DNA from: CAVVIH01 sp963748295
GTDB taxonomy: Bacteria > Acidobacteriota > Vicinamibacteria > Vicinamibacterales > 2-12-FULL-66-21
Direction of reading: 5' to 3'
Length of the DNA: 64,000 nucleotides
Assembly (NCBI GenBank): GCA_963748295.1
Contig: CAVVIH010000006.1
Location: 682,001 to 746,000, forward strand
Under the pieces are notes generated by a model. It was not told the origin of the DNA, ran no database searches, and saw nothing but the letters and a program-made list of their open reading frames with translations. Positions 1 through 8,701 of the stretch are shown here, in pieces. Both the position numbers and the translations under genes were made by a program. Every line of letters begins with the position of its first letter. Positions within the stretch are counted from its first letter, which is position 1.

Positions 1-1186
1 GCACTCGGGCGAGATGGCTGGCCAGCTGGCGGTCGTAGTCGAGGCCAAGCCCGAACTGCTCGGCGTTCTGCAGGAACGTCGCGATGCTCTGGTTCGTTTC
101 GAGCATGCGGGGCAGCGATCCAATCAGATAATCGCGCGACTCCTGCAGCTCGCGCTCGGTTGGTCCGTCCGTCCCCAGCGCGCGCACCTCGTAATCGATC
201 GCGGCGATCGCGCGTTCGAGGTTCGCCGGGTCGACGCCGGCGCGAATGACGAGCGGCCCCTCGCCGACGCTCGCGTCGAAGGCGCTGAACGCGTAGTAGG
301 CCATCCCCTGCCGCTCGCGTATGTTGTCCGCCAGCCGCCCGCCGAGGCCGAACTGCCCCAGGATGTTGTTCATGATCCAGTAGGCGTAGTAGCGCGGATC
401 GAGGCGGCGAATGGCGGCGAAGCCGTATGCAATGTCGGTCTGGGACTTGCCGGGGACCACGACGAAACGCTCCAATCGGCCGTTGCGAGCAGGCGGCGGC
501 GGCACCGGCACGTCCTCGAGTTGGCCGGAGTGCCACCCCTCGAGCTCGTCCGCCGCGCGGTCGAGCGCGTGTGACGGCCTGACGTCACCAACCACGACCA
601 GCGTCAAGGCTCCGGGACGGACCCGCGCCGCGTGCAGCCGGACCAGATCGTCACGCTGGATCCGCTCGATCGATTCAACCGAACCCTTGGCCCGCCGCCC
701 GTATGGGTGCGTCGCCCCATAAGCCAGCTCGAAGAAGGCTTCCGTCGCGCGAACGGCGGGGTTGTCGTCGTCCTGCCGGACGGCGGTGATGATCTCGGCG
801 CGCCGCTTTGCGATCTCCGGTTCCGGAAACAGCGGACGGCGGGCGACGTCGAGCACGATCGACAGCACGTCGTCGAAGTCCTCCGCCAGGCAGGTGCATC
901 CCAGCGCTATCGTGTGCCTGGTGGTCGAAACCTTGAGGGCAACGCCGCGATCGTCGAGCTGCTCCGAGATCACGTCCGCGGAACGCCGCTCGGTGCCTCG
1001 ATCGAGCACGCGGCCGGTCAGGTGCGCGACGCCCGGGACATCTGCCGGCTCGTACAAACCTCCAGCAAGGAAGGTCGCGAGAATCGTGACGGCAGGGGTG
1101 GTCGGTGTTTCCTGGACGATCACCACGGCGCCGTTGTCGAGAACGGTGCGTTCGGGTGTAAGTCCGCGAATCGCCGCGGTTGTCAC
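1..1186 (-). CDS. M16 family peptidase-like protein, non-catalytic partner (partial, 3' end outside window)
   Basis: This protein is the probable inactive partner of the M16 zinc peptidase encoded just upstream. About 395 residues are visible; the C-terminus runs off the window. It opens with a typical M16 N-terminal strand (LDNGAVVIVQETPTTPAVTI). At the position of the zinc motif HxxEH it reads GVAHLTGRVLDRGTERR, so the metal ligands are lost. The later M16 segment GRLADNIRERQGMAYYAFSAF is present. In heterodimeric M16 enzymes one chain keeps HxxEH and the other supplies an Arg/Tyr pair, and this arrangement fits. The start is a GTG whose bases overlap the TGA of the upstream gene (GTGA), which implies translational coupling. 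Function as a periplasmic or cytosolic peptide-processing heterodimer is inferred from the family. Confidence 0.85.
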   Translation of the reverse strand, partial: MTTAAIRGLTPERTVLDNGAVVIVQETPTTPAVTILATFLAGGLYEPADVPGVAHLTGRVLDRGTERRSADVISEQLDDRGVALKVSTTRHTIALGCTCLAEDFDDVLSIVLDVARRPLFPEPEIAKRRAEIITAVRQDDDNPAVRATEAFFELAYGATHPYGRRAKGSVESIERIQRDDLVRLHAARVRPGALTLVVVGDVRPSHALDRAADELEGWHSGQLEDVPVPPPPARNGRLERFVVVPGKSQTDIAYGFAAIRRLDPRYYAYWIMNNILGQFGLGGRLADNIRERQGMAYYAFSAFDASVGEGPLVIRAGVDPANLERAIAAIDYEVRALGTDGPTERELQESRDYLIGSLPRMLETNQSIATFLQNAEQFGLGLDYDRQLASHLARV

Positions 1187-2511
1187 CTGGCCCCTTCAGC
1201 CCCAGCGGAGGAGGTTGGCTTGAACCAGCCGACGGTGCACTGCTGACGCGAGAGCCGCCGCCGGGCGACGTCGGCGACCTGCTCGGGGGTGACGGCGTCG
1301 ATGCAATCACGAAGCGCGGTGTAGAAGCCGGGACCGGTCACCGTCTCGAAGTATCCGAGCTGATGCGCGATGTTCGTCACCGAGTCGTTCTCGAACACCG
1401 TGCGGGCGCGGAGCTGCCTCCGTGCCCGGGCCACCTCAACCTCCGTCGCGCCGGAGGTCCGAAGGCGCTCAATCTCGTCGAACGCGGCCGCTTCCACGGC
1501 CGGGAGATCGACGCCCTCCATCGCGGTCAGCGACAACGTGTAGAGGAACGGCTGCGCCGTAGGCAGGAGCGCGCCGGCAACGCTCGAGGCGAGCCCCCGT
1601 TCGACGAGCGCTGTATAGAGACGTGCCCGCCGCTGCGGCGGCATGCCCCGGAAACTGCACCAGATGTTCGTCCCCTTCGCGCCGGCGATCACCGCGTCGA
1701 GCACCAGCATCGGGAAGAAGTCTTCGTCGCGCGCCGCGGGCGCATGCCACGCCAGCTTGAGATAGCCGGTGGTGCCCGGCCGTTCGATGACGACGCGGCG
1801 TTCGCCGAGCTGTGGCGGCTCGGCCACCATTGTCCGGGCGGGCTCGGGCCCAGGCTGAATGTGGCCGAAGCGCTTCTCGGCGAGCCGAAGCGCGTCGTCG
1901 AGCTCGACATCGCCGACCACGACCAGCGTCGCGTTGTTGGGAATATAGAACCGGCGATAGTGCGCGTACAGTTCGTCGCGCGTCATCCTCCTCAAGTCCT
2001 CGATCCAGCCGATGGTCGGGTGGCGGTACGGATGGGCCCTGAAGGCGGTTGCCGTGACCTCGGAATCGAGCAGTTGATCGGGATCGTTCTCCCCGCCCTG
2101 CAGCTCGGAGATGATCACGGTGCGCTCGGATTCGCACTCAGCCGGGTCGTAGATGCCGTTGGCCATCCGCTCGGCTTCGATGAACAGCATCTGATCGAGC
2201 GCATCGCGCCCCGCGGTCTCGAGGTACGTCGTCTGATCGATCCAGGTATAGCCATTCCACATGCCGCCGAAGCGCTCGACGATCCCCTTCATCTCGTCGC
2301 GGGGGATGTTGGTCGTGCCCTTGAAGTTCATGTGCTCGACCCAGTGCGATGCGCCCGTTTTGCCCGGACCCTCGTCACGCGATCCGACCCGATACCAGCA
2401 CCACACCGACACGAGCGGCGCGGTCCGTACGGACTTCACGACGATCTTCAGACCGTTATCGAGGTGAACTTCCCTGGTATCGCGCGGCGTGTAGGGTTCC
2501 GACACCGGCAT
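1183..2511 (-). CDS. M16 family zinc metallopeptidase, catalytic subunit
   Basis: Zinc-dependent endopeptidase of the pitrilysin/processing-peptidase family, about 442 residues. The zinc motif HWVEH lies near residues 56-60, and the downstream acidic helix SERTVIISELQGGENDP, which supplies the third ligand, follows about 75 residues later. The rest matches the M16 fold (for example YRRFYIPNNATLVVVGDV). No signal peptide is visible. The next gene overlaps by 4 nt and encodes an M16 homologue without HxxEH, so the two probably form a heterodimer. Start choice: an ATG at 2520 lies inside a perfect TATAAT box, whereas the ATG at 2511 lies 7 nt after that box. I prefer 2511, possibly as a leaderless mRNA. 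Longer in-frame starts up to 2610 encode an unconserved-looking extension. Confidence 0.88.
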   Translation of the reverse strand: MPVSEPYTPRDTREVHLDNGLKIVVKSVRTAPLVSVWCWYRVGSRDEGPGKTGASHWVEHMNFKGTTNIPRDEMKGIVERFGGMWNGYTWIDQTTYLETAGRDALDQMLFIEAERMANGIYDPAECESERTVIISELQGGENDPDQLLDSEVTATAFRAHPYRHPTIGWIEDLRRMTRDELYAHYRRFYIPNNATLVVVGDVELDDALRLAEKRFGHIQPGPEPARTMVAEPPQLGERRVVIERPGTTGYLKLAWHAPAARDEDFFPMLVLDAVIAGAKGTNIWCSFRGMPPQRRARLYTALVERGLASSVAGALLPTAQPFLYTLSLTAMEGVDLPAVEAAAFDEIERLRTSGATEVEVARARRQLRARTVFENDSVTNIAHQLGYFETVTGPGFYTALRDCIDAVTPEQVADVARRRLSRQQCTVGWFKPTSSAGAEGAR

Positions 2512-2518
2512 GTCGTCC

Positions 2519-2524
2519 ATTATA
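2519..2524 (-). promoter_or_regulatory. -10 box TATAAT of the M16 operon
   Basis: A perfect TATAAT on the minus strand is followed by 7 nt and then ATG. No Shine-Dalgarno lies between them. A TTGACG occurs upstream, but about 25 nt away, which is too far for a normal spacer. The -35 is therefore not identified. Confidence 0.5.
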
Positions 2525-2699
2525 CAGGCCGGTTCCCAGCCGTTCCTGGCGTCAAATCCGGCCATTTTGGGCCATTTTCGACAGTTCGCCGGCTGGCCTT
2601 CAGCTTGCATTTCCTCAGGCTGAACGTGGAGCCGACTGGACGACAGAACTGACCGGCTTCGCGGATAATCGGAATGATGGCGAAGAGGAGGAAGACATC

Positions 2700-3506
2700 A
2701 TGTTGAAGCGCACAGTCGTCGCGCTGTCCCTCGCGGCGTTGACGTTCACCGCCGCGTCGGCTCAGGAGAGCGCGACATTTACACTTCGGTCGGGAGAGCG
2801 TATCAGCGGGCAGCTCGTCGATATGGGCGGGTCGGGATTCCAGATCCGTGTGAACGGACAGGACCGTACCATCCCGACGGGCGAAATGGCTCTGATTGAT
2901 TTCGCGGGCTCGTCGATGAACCAGGCCGATTGGGACCGCGTCAATTCGGGAAGCCACGTGATCTGGCTGCGCAACGGCCAGTCGATCACCGGCCAGCTTT
3001 ACGATGTCGGCGGCACCTCGCCGCTCCGCATCACGTTGAAAACCGACAGCGGTGAACGCGAGCTGCAGTCGAGCGAGATCAGCCGCATCGCGCTTGCGGT
3101 TCCGAGCAGCGCCACGGGCTCAACGGGGGCCCCGGCGGGCTCGAACACAATCACGGTGCCGGCCAATCAGCGATGGACCCCGACCGGCATTGCCGTGCGG
3201 CGCGGCGAGATGTTGACGATCACCGCGGATGGTGAAATCCGGATCACCCCGGACGCGAACGATCGCGCAACGCCTGACGGCATCGTCAACCAGCGGTTCG
3301 ACCGCAGCTCGCCGCTGCCGCGCACGCTCGCGGGCGCCTTGATCGGACGGATCGGCAACGGCCAGCCGTTCGGAATCGGCAGGAACATGCAGGTGCCGGC
3401 GCCGGCGGCCGGTGCGCTGTTCCTCGGGATCAACGAGGCGAACGTCGCGGACAACGATGGCTCGTTCCAGGTGACGATTGCGCGCAGCGGGACACCGAGG
3501 CGTTAA
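2700..3506 (+). CDS. Secreted protein with two small beta repeats and a C-terminal LecA (PA-IL)-like domain
   Basis: This is a 268-residue exported protein. A signal peptide occupies about residues 1-22 (positive MLKR, hydrophobic core, ASAQE cleavage region). Two similar segments follow, near residues 27-65 and 85-125. Both read roughly LRxGxxIxGQLxDxGG...ExxxI, which looks like a duplicated small beta-barrel module. The C-terminal ~120 residues (VPANQRWTPTGIAVRRGEML through LIGRIGNGQPFGIG to LFLGINEANVADNDGSFQVTI) resemble the Pseudomonas galactophilic lectin PA-IL/LecA, including the Asn/Asp-rich NEANVADNDGSF calcium/sugar loop. The start is supported by GAGGAGG about 8 nt upstream. A strong terminator follows at 3528. 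Sugar binding is inferred from the fold resemblance only. Confidence 0.75.
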   Translation: MLKRTVVALSLAALTFTAASAQESATFTLRSGERISGQLVDMGGSGFQIRVNGQDRTIPTGEMALIDFAGSSMNQADWDRVNSGSHVIWLRNGQSITGQLYDVGGTSPLRITLKTDSGERELQSSEISRIALAVPSSATGSTGAPAGSNTITVPANQRWTPTGIAVRRGEMLTITADGEIRITPDANDRATPDGIVNQRFDRSSPLPRTLAGALIGRIGNGQPFGIGRNMQVPAPAAGALFLGINEANVADNDGSFQVTIARSGTPRR

Positions 3507-3527
3507 GCTCGCGCGGGTTTCATAGCA

Positions 3528-3566
3528 GGGCCGGCGGGTCTGACGCCCCGCCGGCCCTTTCTTTTG
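3528..3566 (+). terminator. Rho-independent terminator after the LecA-like gene
   Basis: A perfect 11-bp stem (GGGCCGGCGGG with CCCGCCGGCCC) has an 8-nt loop and is followed by TTTCTTTTG. It separates the secreted-protein gene from ileS. Confidence 0.9.
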
Positions 3567-3595
3567 TACGCGTCAGATAGAATATCTGGATACCC

Positions 3596-6409
3596 ATGGC
3601 GGACTGGAAGGACACCTTAAACCTGCCTCGCACGGACTTCCCGATGAAGGCCAATCTGCAGACCGCCGAGCCGCAGGCTCTGGCCCGGTGGCGGGAGATG
3701 GGCCTGTACGAGCGGATCCGCGAAGCGCGCGCGGGCCGCAAGAAGTTCATCCTTCACGACGGCCCTCCGTACGCCAACGGGCAGATCCACATCGGCACGG
3801 CGCTCAACAAGGTGCTGAAGGACATGGTGGTGAAGTCGAGGAGCATGATGGGCTTCGACGCCCCGTACGTCCTCGGCTACGACTGCCACGGCCTGCCGAT
3901 CGAGCTGAAAGTCGATCGCGAGCTCGGACCGAAGAAGCGCGAGCTGTCGGTCGCGGACTTCCGCCGCGCCTGCCGCGCCTACGCCAGCCGCTTCATCGAC
4001 GTCATGAGCGTCGAGTTCCAGCGGCTCTTCGTCTTCGGCGACTGGGACCATCTCTACATGACGATGGATTTCCGCTACCAGGCGGCGATCGTCAGGGCGC
4101 TGGGCCGCTTCGTCGAACAGGGGCTCGTCTACAAAGGCAAGAAGCCGGTGCACTGGTGCATCCACTGCCGGACGGCGCTGGCCGAGGCGGAGGTCGAGTA
4201 CGACGACCATACGTCGCCGTCGATCTTCGTCGAGTTCCAGCTCGCGCCGGAAAGCGCCGCGGAGCTGTCGGCGCGCGTGCCAGCGCTGGCGGGCCGGAAC
4301 GTTTCGGTCCTGATCTGGACGACCACGCCGTGGACGATACCGTCGAACCTCGCCATCGCATTCCATCCGGAGTACGACTACGGCGCCTACGACGTGAACG
4401 GCACAACGGTGATCGTCGCCGAAGGCCTGGCGTCGCGCGTGGCCGAGCAGGTAGGGCGGAACTTCGGCGCGCCGATTGCGAAGATGAAAGGCGAAGTGCT
4501 GGAACGCATCCGGTTCCAGCATCCGCTGTACGCGAGGCAGTCGCTCGGCGTGCTGGCGGACTACGTGACGCTCGAGCAGGGAACCGGCGCAGTACACACG
4601 GCGCCCGGGCATGGCAGCGACGACTTCATGACCGGCCTGAAGTACGGCTTGGACATCTATGCGCCCGTCGGGCCAGGCGGACACTTCGTCGACAACGTCG
4701 AGCTGTTCGGTGGTCAGCGCGTGTTCGACGCCAACCCGAACATCGAAGCGGCGCTGAAGGAACGCGGCCGGCTGTGGCACCGCTCGACGTTCGAGCACTC
4801 GTATCCGCACTGCTGGCGCTGCCACAATCCAGTGATCTTCCTGGCGACGTCGCAGTGGTTCATCGCGCTCGATGGCGTCGGGCTGAAGAACAGCCCGGAG
4901 AATCGTTCGCTCCGTGACACGGCGCTGACCGCGGTCGACCGCGACGTCCGGTGGATTCCGCCGTGGGGGCGCGACCGCCTTTACAATATGCTCGCGAACC
5001 GGCCCGACTGGTGCATCTCGCGTCAGCGCGCCTGGGGCGTGCCGATCCCGGCGGTCGACTGCTCGAAATGCGGCGAGGCGCTGCTGACGCCGGCGCTGGT
5101 GGAGCGCGCGGCGGCGGTGTTCGACACCTACGGGGCCGACGCGTGGTACGAACGTCCCACCGGGGAGTTCATCCCCGAGGGGCTGCGCTGCCCTCACTGC
5201 GACGGCAGCTCGTTCGAGCGCGAGCGCGACATCCTCGACGTGTGGTTCGATTCCGGCTCCAGCCACGAAGCGGTGCTGCCGTTCCGCAAGGAGCTGACCT
5301 GGCCGGCTGACGTCTACCTCGAGGGCAGCGATCAGCACCGCGGATGGTTCCAGAGCTCGCTGCTCGTCGGGCTCGGCACCCGCGGCCGTCCGCCGTTCCG
5401 CGAAGTCGTGACGCACGGGTTCGTCGTCGACGAAGACGGCCGGAAGATGTCGAAGTCGATCGGCAACACGATCGCGCCGCAGGACATCATCAAGGAGAGC
5501 GGCGCCGAAATCGTGCGGTTGTGGGTCGCCATGGTCGACTACCGCGAGGAGGTGAGGGTCGGAAAGCAGATCCTCGCGCGCGTCGTCGAGGCTTATCGCA
5601 AGATCAGGAACACGTGCCGGTATCTGCTGGCCAACCTCTACGATTTCGAACCCTCGGCGCACCTGGTGCGTCTCGAAGATATGCAGGAAGTGGATCGATA
5701 CGCGCTCGCGCGCTACGGCGAGGTTGCCGCCGCGGCGCTCAAGGCGTACGACGACTACGACTTCCCTGTCATCTTTCAGCGCGTCAATCAGCTGGTCACC
5801 GTCGACCTGAGCGCGTTCTACGCAGATGTCTCGAAGGATCGGCTGTACACGTTTGCCGCCAGCTCGAAGGAGCGCCGCTCGGCGCAGTCGGCGATGTACA
5901 GGATCGTGGACGGGCTCGTGCGGCTGCTTGCGCCGGTGCTGCCGGTGACCGCCGACGAGCTGTGGCGGCATATGCCTGGGAAACGCGAGGCTTCTGTTCA
6001 CCTCGCCGAGTTCCCCGACCCGGCAGAGGTCGCCGCGATGATGGATCAGGATCTCGTCGCCCGCTGGGAACGGCTGATCCGGGTCCGCAACGTGGTGAAC
6101 GCCGCGCTCGAGGCGAAACGGCAGGACAAGACGATCGGCACTTCGCTCGGCGCGCGTGTCGCGGTGGGCACGTCAGGTGAAACCGCCGCCTTGCTGGAGC
6201 GATATCGGGACGATCTGCCGATGCTCTTCATCGTGTCCGACGTAGCGCTCGAATCGAGTCCGGGCGGTGACGACACGCTCGAGGTCGGCGTGGAGCGCGC
6301 CGAGGGACAGAAGTGCGCGCGGTGCTGGCGCGTGGTGCCGCAGGTCTCCTCGTCACCTGGAACCGAGGGGATCTGCGATCGATGCCTGGCGGCGATAACG
6401 GGGACATGA
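3596..6409 (+). CDS. ileS: Isoleucyl-tRNA synthetase
   Basis: Charges tRNA-Ile with isoleucine in the cytoplasm and edits valine. The 937-residue length is typical of bacterial IleRS. The class I signature PYANGQIHIGTA sits near residues 58-70. KMSKS appears as DEDGRKMSKSIGN near 617. The C-terminal zinc knuckle has two CxxC pairs (CARCW near 907 and CDRC about 20 residues later). The editing (CP1) region between the signature motifs is of normal length, including WTTTPWTIPSN. The gene heads a compact group, ileS-lspA-lgt-rluD-Nudix; the ileS-lspA pairing is common in bacteria. A weak -10 (TAGAAT) lies 12 nt before the ATG. No clear Shine-Dalgarno is visible. Confidence 0.97.
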   Translation: MADWKDTLNLPRTDFPMKANLQTAEPQALARWREMGLYERIREARAGRKKFILHDGPPYANGQIHIGTALNKVLKDMVVKSRSMMGFDAPYVLGYDCHGLPIELKVDRELGPKKRELSVADFRRACRAYASRFIDVMSVEFQRLFVFGDWDHLYMTMDFRYQAAIVRALGRFVEQGLVYKGKKPVHWCIHCRTALAEAEVEYDDHTSPSIFVEFQLAPESAAELSARVPALAGRNVSVLIWTTTPWTIPSNLAIAFHPEYDYGAYDVNGTTVIVAEGLASRVAEQVGRNFGAPIAKMKGEVLERIRFQHPLYARQSLGVLADYVTLEQGTGAVHTAPGHGSDDFMTGLKYGLDIYAPVGPGGHFVDNVELFGGQRVFDANPNIEAALKERGRLWHRSTFEHSYPHCWRCHNPVIFLATSQWFIALDGVGLKNSPENRSLRDTALTAVDRDVRWIPPWGRDRLYNMLANRPDWCISRQRAWGVPIPAVDCSKCGEALLTPALVERAAAVFDTYGADAWYERPTGEFIPEGLRCPHCDGSSFERERDILDVWFDSGSSHEAVLPFRKELTWPADVYLEGSDQHRGWFQSSLLVGLGTRGRPPFREVVTHGFVVDEDGRKMSKSIGNTIAPQDIIKESGAEIVRLWVAMVDYREEVRVGKQILARVVEAYRKIRNTCRYLLANLYDFEPSAHLVRLEDMQEVDRYALARYGEVAAAALKAYDDYDFPVIFQRVNQLVTVDLSAFYADVSKDRLYTFAASSKERRSAQSAMYRIVDGLVRLLAPVLPVTADELWRHMPGKREASVHLAEFPDPAEVAAMMDQDLVARWERLIRVRNVVNAALEAKRQDKTIGTSLGARVAVGTSGETAALLERYRDDLPMLFIVSDVALESSPGGDDTLEVGVERAEGQKCARCWRVVPQVSSSPGTEGICDRCLAAITGT

Positions 6410-6951
6410 ACGAAATCCTGGAGGGTGCGGCGCCGGCGCCGCGCAGTCCGTCCCGTCCGTACGTCCGTCCGATGGAGCTGGCCACCATTGGATCGGTGGT
6501 GGCGTTCGATCAGCTCACCAAGGAGATCGTCCGCCGGACGATCGAGCTCTACGAGCGCCACCCGATTATCGACGGCCTCCTGGACATCACGCATGTCCAG
6601 AACACGGGCGCCGCGTTCGGGATTCTGAACGCGGCGGATTTTCCTTACAAGGCGGTGGTGATGATTGGAATCGCCGCCATCGCGCTGGTGGCGATTGCCG
6701 CCTACGCGACACAGCTCGGCTTTCACGAGCGCTTCGCGCGCTTCGGCCTGTCGCTGATACTCGGCGGCGCCTTCGGCAATCTCATCGACCGCGCCATCTC
6801 CGGATACGTCGTAGATTTTGTGGACATTTACTGGGGAGCGGCCCATTTCTGGGCGTTCAACGTCGCCGACGCCGCGATTACCACTGGCGCGGTGCTGGTG
6901 CTGCTCGACATGATTGGGCTGGGACGACAGCATGCATCCCATTCTGTTTGA
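6406..6951 (+). CDS. lspA: Lipoprotein signal peptidase II
   Basis: Aspartyl membrane protease that removes the signal peptide of prolipoproteins after Lgt has lipidated the cysteine. It has 181 residues from an ATG that overlaps the ileS stop (ATGA). Four hydrophobic segments are visible. Conserved family blocks are DQLTKEIVRR, NTGAAFGI, the first catalytic region GGAFGNLIDRAISGYVVDFVD, and the second, FNVADAAI. The N-terminal ~27 residues are hydrophilic and Pro/Arg-rich, somewhat longer than usual. The immediate downstream gene is lgt, which performs the preceding step, so the two enzymes of lipoprotein maturation are co-expressed. Lipoprotein substrates exist in this window, for example at 18176 and 35939. 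Confidence 0.95.
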   Translation: MNEILEGAAPAPRSPSRPYVRPMELATIGSVVAFDQLTKEIVRRTIELYERHPIIDGLLDITHVQNTGAAFGILNAADFPYKAVVMIGIAAIALVAIAAYATQLGFHERFARFGLSLILGGAFGNLIDRAISGYVVDFVDIYWGAAHFWAFNVADAAITTGAVLVLLDMIGLGRQHASHSV

Positions 6952-7738
6952 AATCGGCGGGTTTCCCGTTTACACCTACGGCCTGCTGCTGGCGGCCGCC
7001 TATCTGCTCGGCCTGCAGTTCGCGCTGGTCCGCGCACGGCGGCGCGGTCTCGATGCCAACCGGGTCATGGACCTCGGCATCTGGATCATCGTCAGCGCGC
7101 TCGTCGGCGCCAAGCTGCTGCTGCTGATCGTCGACTTCGACAGCTTCACCAGCAATCCGCGCGAGCTGCTCAACCTGGCGCGATCCGGGGGCGTGTTCTA
7201 CGGCGGGCTGATCGCCGCGGTGGCGGTTGCGCTGTGGTACTTGCGGCGGCACCGCATGCCGGTCTGGACGGTGACCGACATCTTCGCGCCCGGCATCGCG
7301 CTCGGCCACGTGATCGGCCGCCTCGGGTGCCTGTTCGCGGGCTGCTGCTTCGGCCGGCCCACCGACGTGCCCTGGGCGATTACGTTCCACAGCGAATTCG
7401 CCGCGCGCAACGTCGGCACCCCGCTCGGCATCCCGCTGCATCCGACCCAGCTCTACGAGGCTGGCGCCGAGCTGCTGATCCTGTTCATCCTGCTCTTCAC
7501 CGAGCGAAGGGGACGCTCCTTCGCCGGTCGGACCTTCTGGACGTACATGCTGCTCTACGGCGTCTCGCGGTTCATCATCGAGTTCTACCGCTACGACCCC
7601 CGCGGGATGGTCGGCATCTTCTCGACGTCGCAGTTCGTGTCGCTGCTGATCGTGCCGCTCAGCCTGGTCATGCTGTTCATGCTGTCGCGGCGGACCGGTC
7701 CAGCGCCCGCCGATGCGCGAAGTGCACGGGCCGCATAA
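6932..7738 (+). CDS. lgt: Prolipoprotein diacylglyceryl transferase
   Basis: Integral membrane enzyme that transfers diacylglycerol from phosphatidylglycerol to the lipobox cysteine. It has 268 residues from MHPILFEIGGFPVYTYG, whose start overlaps lspA by 20 nt. The Lgt N-terminal pattern (HPxLFxIG..xxxYG) and about seven hydrophobic segments are present, with HPTQLYEAGAELLIL and FIIEFYRYDPRG near the C-terminus. The signature block is unusual: it reads GRLGCLFAGCCFGRPTDVPW, where the classical form is GRxGNFxNxExxG. The Asn residues are replaced by a Cys-rich segment. I recall the same variant in other non-proteobacterial Lgt homologues. Identity is still clear from order and neighbours. Confidence 0.93.
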   Translation: MHPILFEIGGFPVYTYGLLLAAAYLLGLQFALVRARRRGLDANRVMDLGIWIIVSALVGAKLLLLIVDFDSFTSNPRELLNLARSGGVFYGGLIAAVAVALWYLRRHRMPVWTVTDIFAPGIALGHVIGRLGCLFAGCCFGRPTDVPWAITFHSEFAARNVGTPLGIPLHPTQLYEAGAELLILFILLFTERRGRSFAGRTFWTYMLLYGVSRFIIEFYRYDPRGMVGIFSTSQFVSLLIVPLSLVMLFMLSRRTGPAPADARSARAA

Positions 7739-7741
7739 CCA

Positions 7742-8701
7742 ATGGACCACCTGCAGATCGTCACCGTCAGCGACGACTATGACGGCGAACGCCTCGATCA
7801 GTTCCTCGCGGCCGTTCTGCCGGGCCAGTCGCGCTCCCAGCTGCAGCGCCTCATAAAGGACGGCAAGGTCACCGGGCCCGCGGGGGCGATCAGGCCGAGC
7901 ACGCCGGTCAAGGCCGGCCAGGCCTTCACGCTCGATTTTCCGGCTCCTTCGCCGACGACGGTCGAGCCGGAACCGCTGCCCCTCCGCATCCTCTTCGAAG
8001 ACACCGACGTCGTCGTGCTCGACAAGCCCGCAGGCATGGTGGTGCACCCGGGCGCGGGACACAGCGGAGGCACCGTCGTCAACGCGCTGCTCCACCACAT
8101 TCGCGATCTCAGTGGAATCGGCGGCGAGCTCCGGCCCGGCATCGTGCACCGGCTGGATCGCGGGACGTCGGGCCTGATGGTGGTGGCGAAGCACGACGCC
8201 GCGCACCAGGAGCTGGCGCGGCAGTTCCAGGACCGCGAGGTCGAGAAGGAGTACGTCACGCTCGTCTGGGGCCTGGTTCAGGCCGGGCGGCGAATCGATT
8301 CGCCGATCGGGCGCGATCCGAAGGATCGGCAGAAGATGTCCACCCGCGCGCGGCGCGCGCGCAACGCGGTGACTCGCGTGACGTGGGCCCGTCATTTCAA
8401 AGGTGTGTCGCTGCTCAAGGTCGCCATCGCGACCGGACGGACGCACCAGATCCGCGTGCACCTGAGCGCGATCGGCCACCCGATCGTCGGCGACGCCACC
8501 TACGGGGGCGTGCGCCGCCGGGTCGCGAACGACCTTCGCGCCGTGATGCGGCTCGAGCGGCCGTTCCTTCATTCGGCGCGCCTGGCGTTCACGCACCCGG
8601 CCGACGGCCGCCGGGTGGAGTTCGACTCTCCGCTGCCGCCGGAGCTCGAATCGGTCGTCGACGACATTGCCGCAGCGCAGCAACCGGACGAACCGTCATG
8701 A
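7742..8701 (+). CDS. RluA-family 23S rRNA pseudouridine synthase (RluD-like)
   Basis: Converts specific uridines in 23S rRNA to pseudouridine. It has 319 residues. The N-terminal ~65 residues form an S4-type RNA-binding domain (GERLDQFLAAVLPGQSRSQLQRLIKDGKV). The catalytic domain follows, with HRLDRGTSGLMVVAKH carrying the catalytic Asp. The segment GRTHQIRVHLSAIGHPIVGDATYGG is the other RluA hallmark. It begins 3 nt after lgt and its stop overlaps the start of the Nudix gene (ATGA). RluD is the closest paralogue by layout, but RluC/RluA specificity cannot be excluded from sequence alone. Confidence 0.92.
   Translation: MDHLQIVTVSDDYDGERLDQFLAAVLPGQSRSQLQRLIKDGKVTGPAGAIRPSTPVKAGQAFTLDFPAPSPTTVEPEPLPLRILFEDTDVVVLDKPAGMVVHPGAGHSGGTVVNALLHHIRDLSGIGGELRPGIVHRLDRGTSGLMVVAKHDAAHQELARQFQDREVEKEYVTLVWGLVQAGRRIDSPIGRDPKDRQKMSTRARRARNAVTRVTWARHFKGVSLLKVAIATGRTHQIRVHLSAIGHPIVGDATYGGVRRRVANDLRAVMRLERPFLHSARLAFTHPADGRRVEFDSPLPPELESVVDDIAAAQQPDEPS

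Noticed and set aside
3617..6001. 794-codon open frame antisense to ileS
   Set aside because: A shadow ORF typical of GC-rich DNA. The opposite strand encodes full-length IleRS with all motifs.
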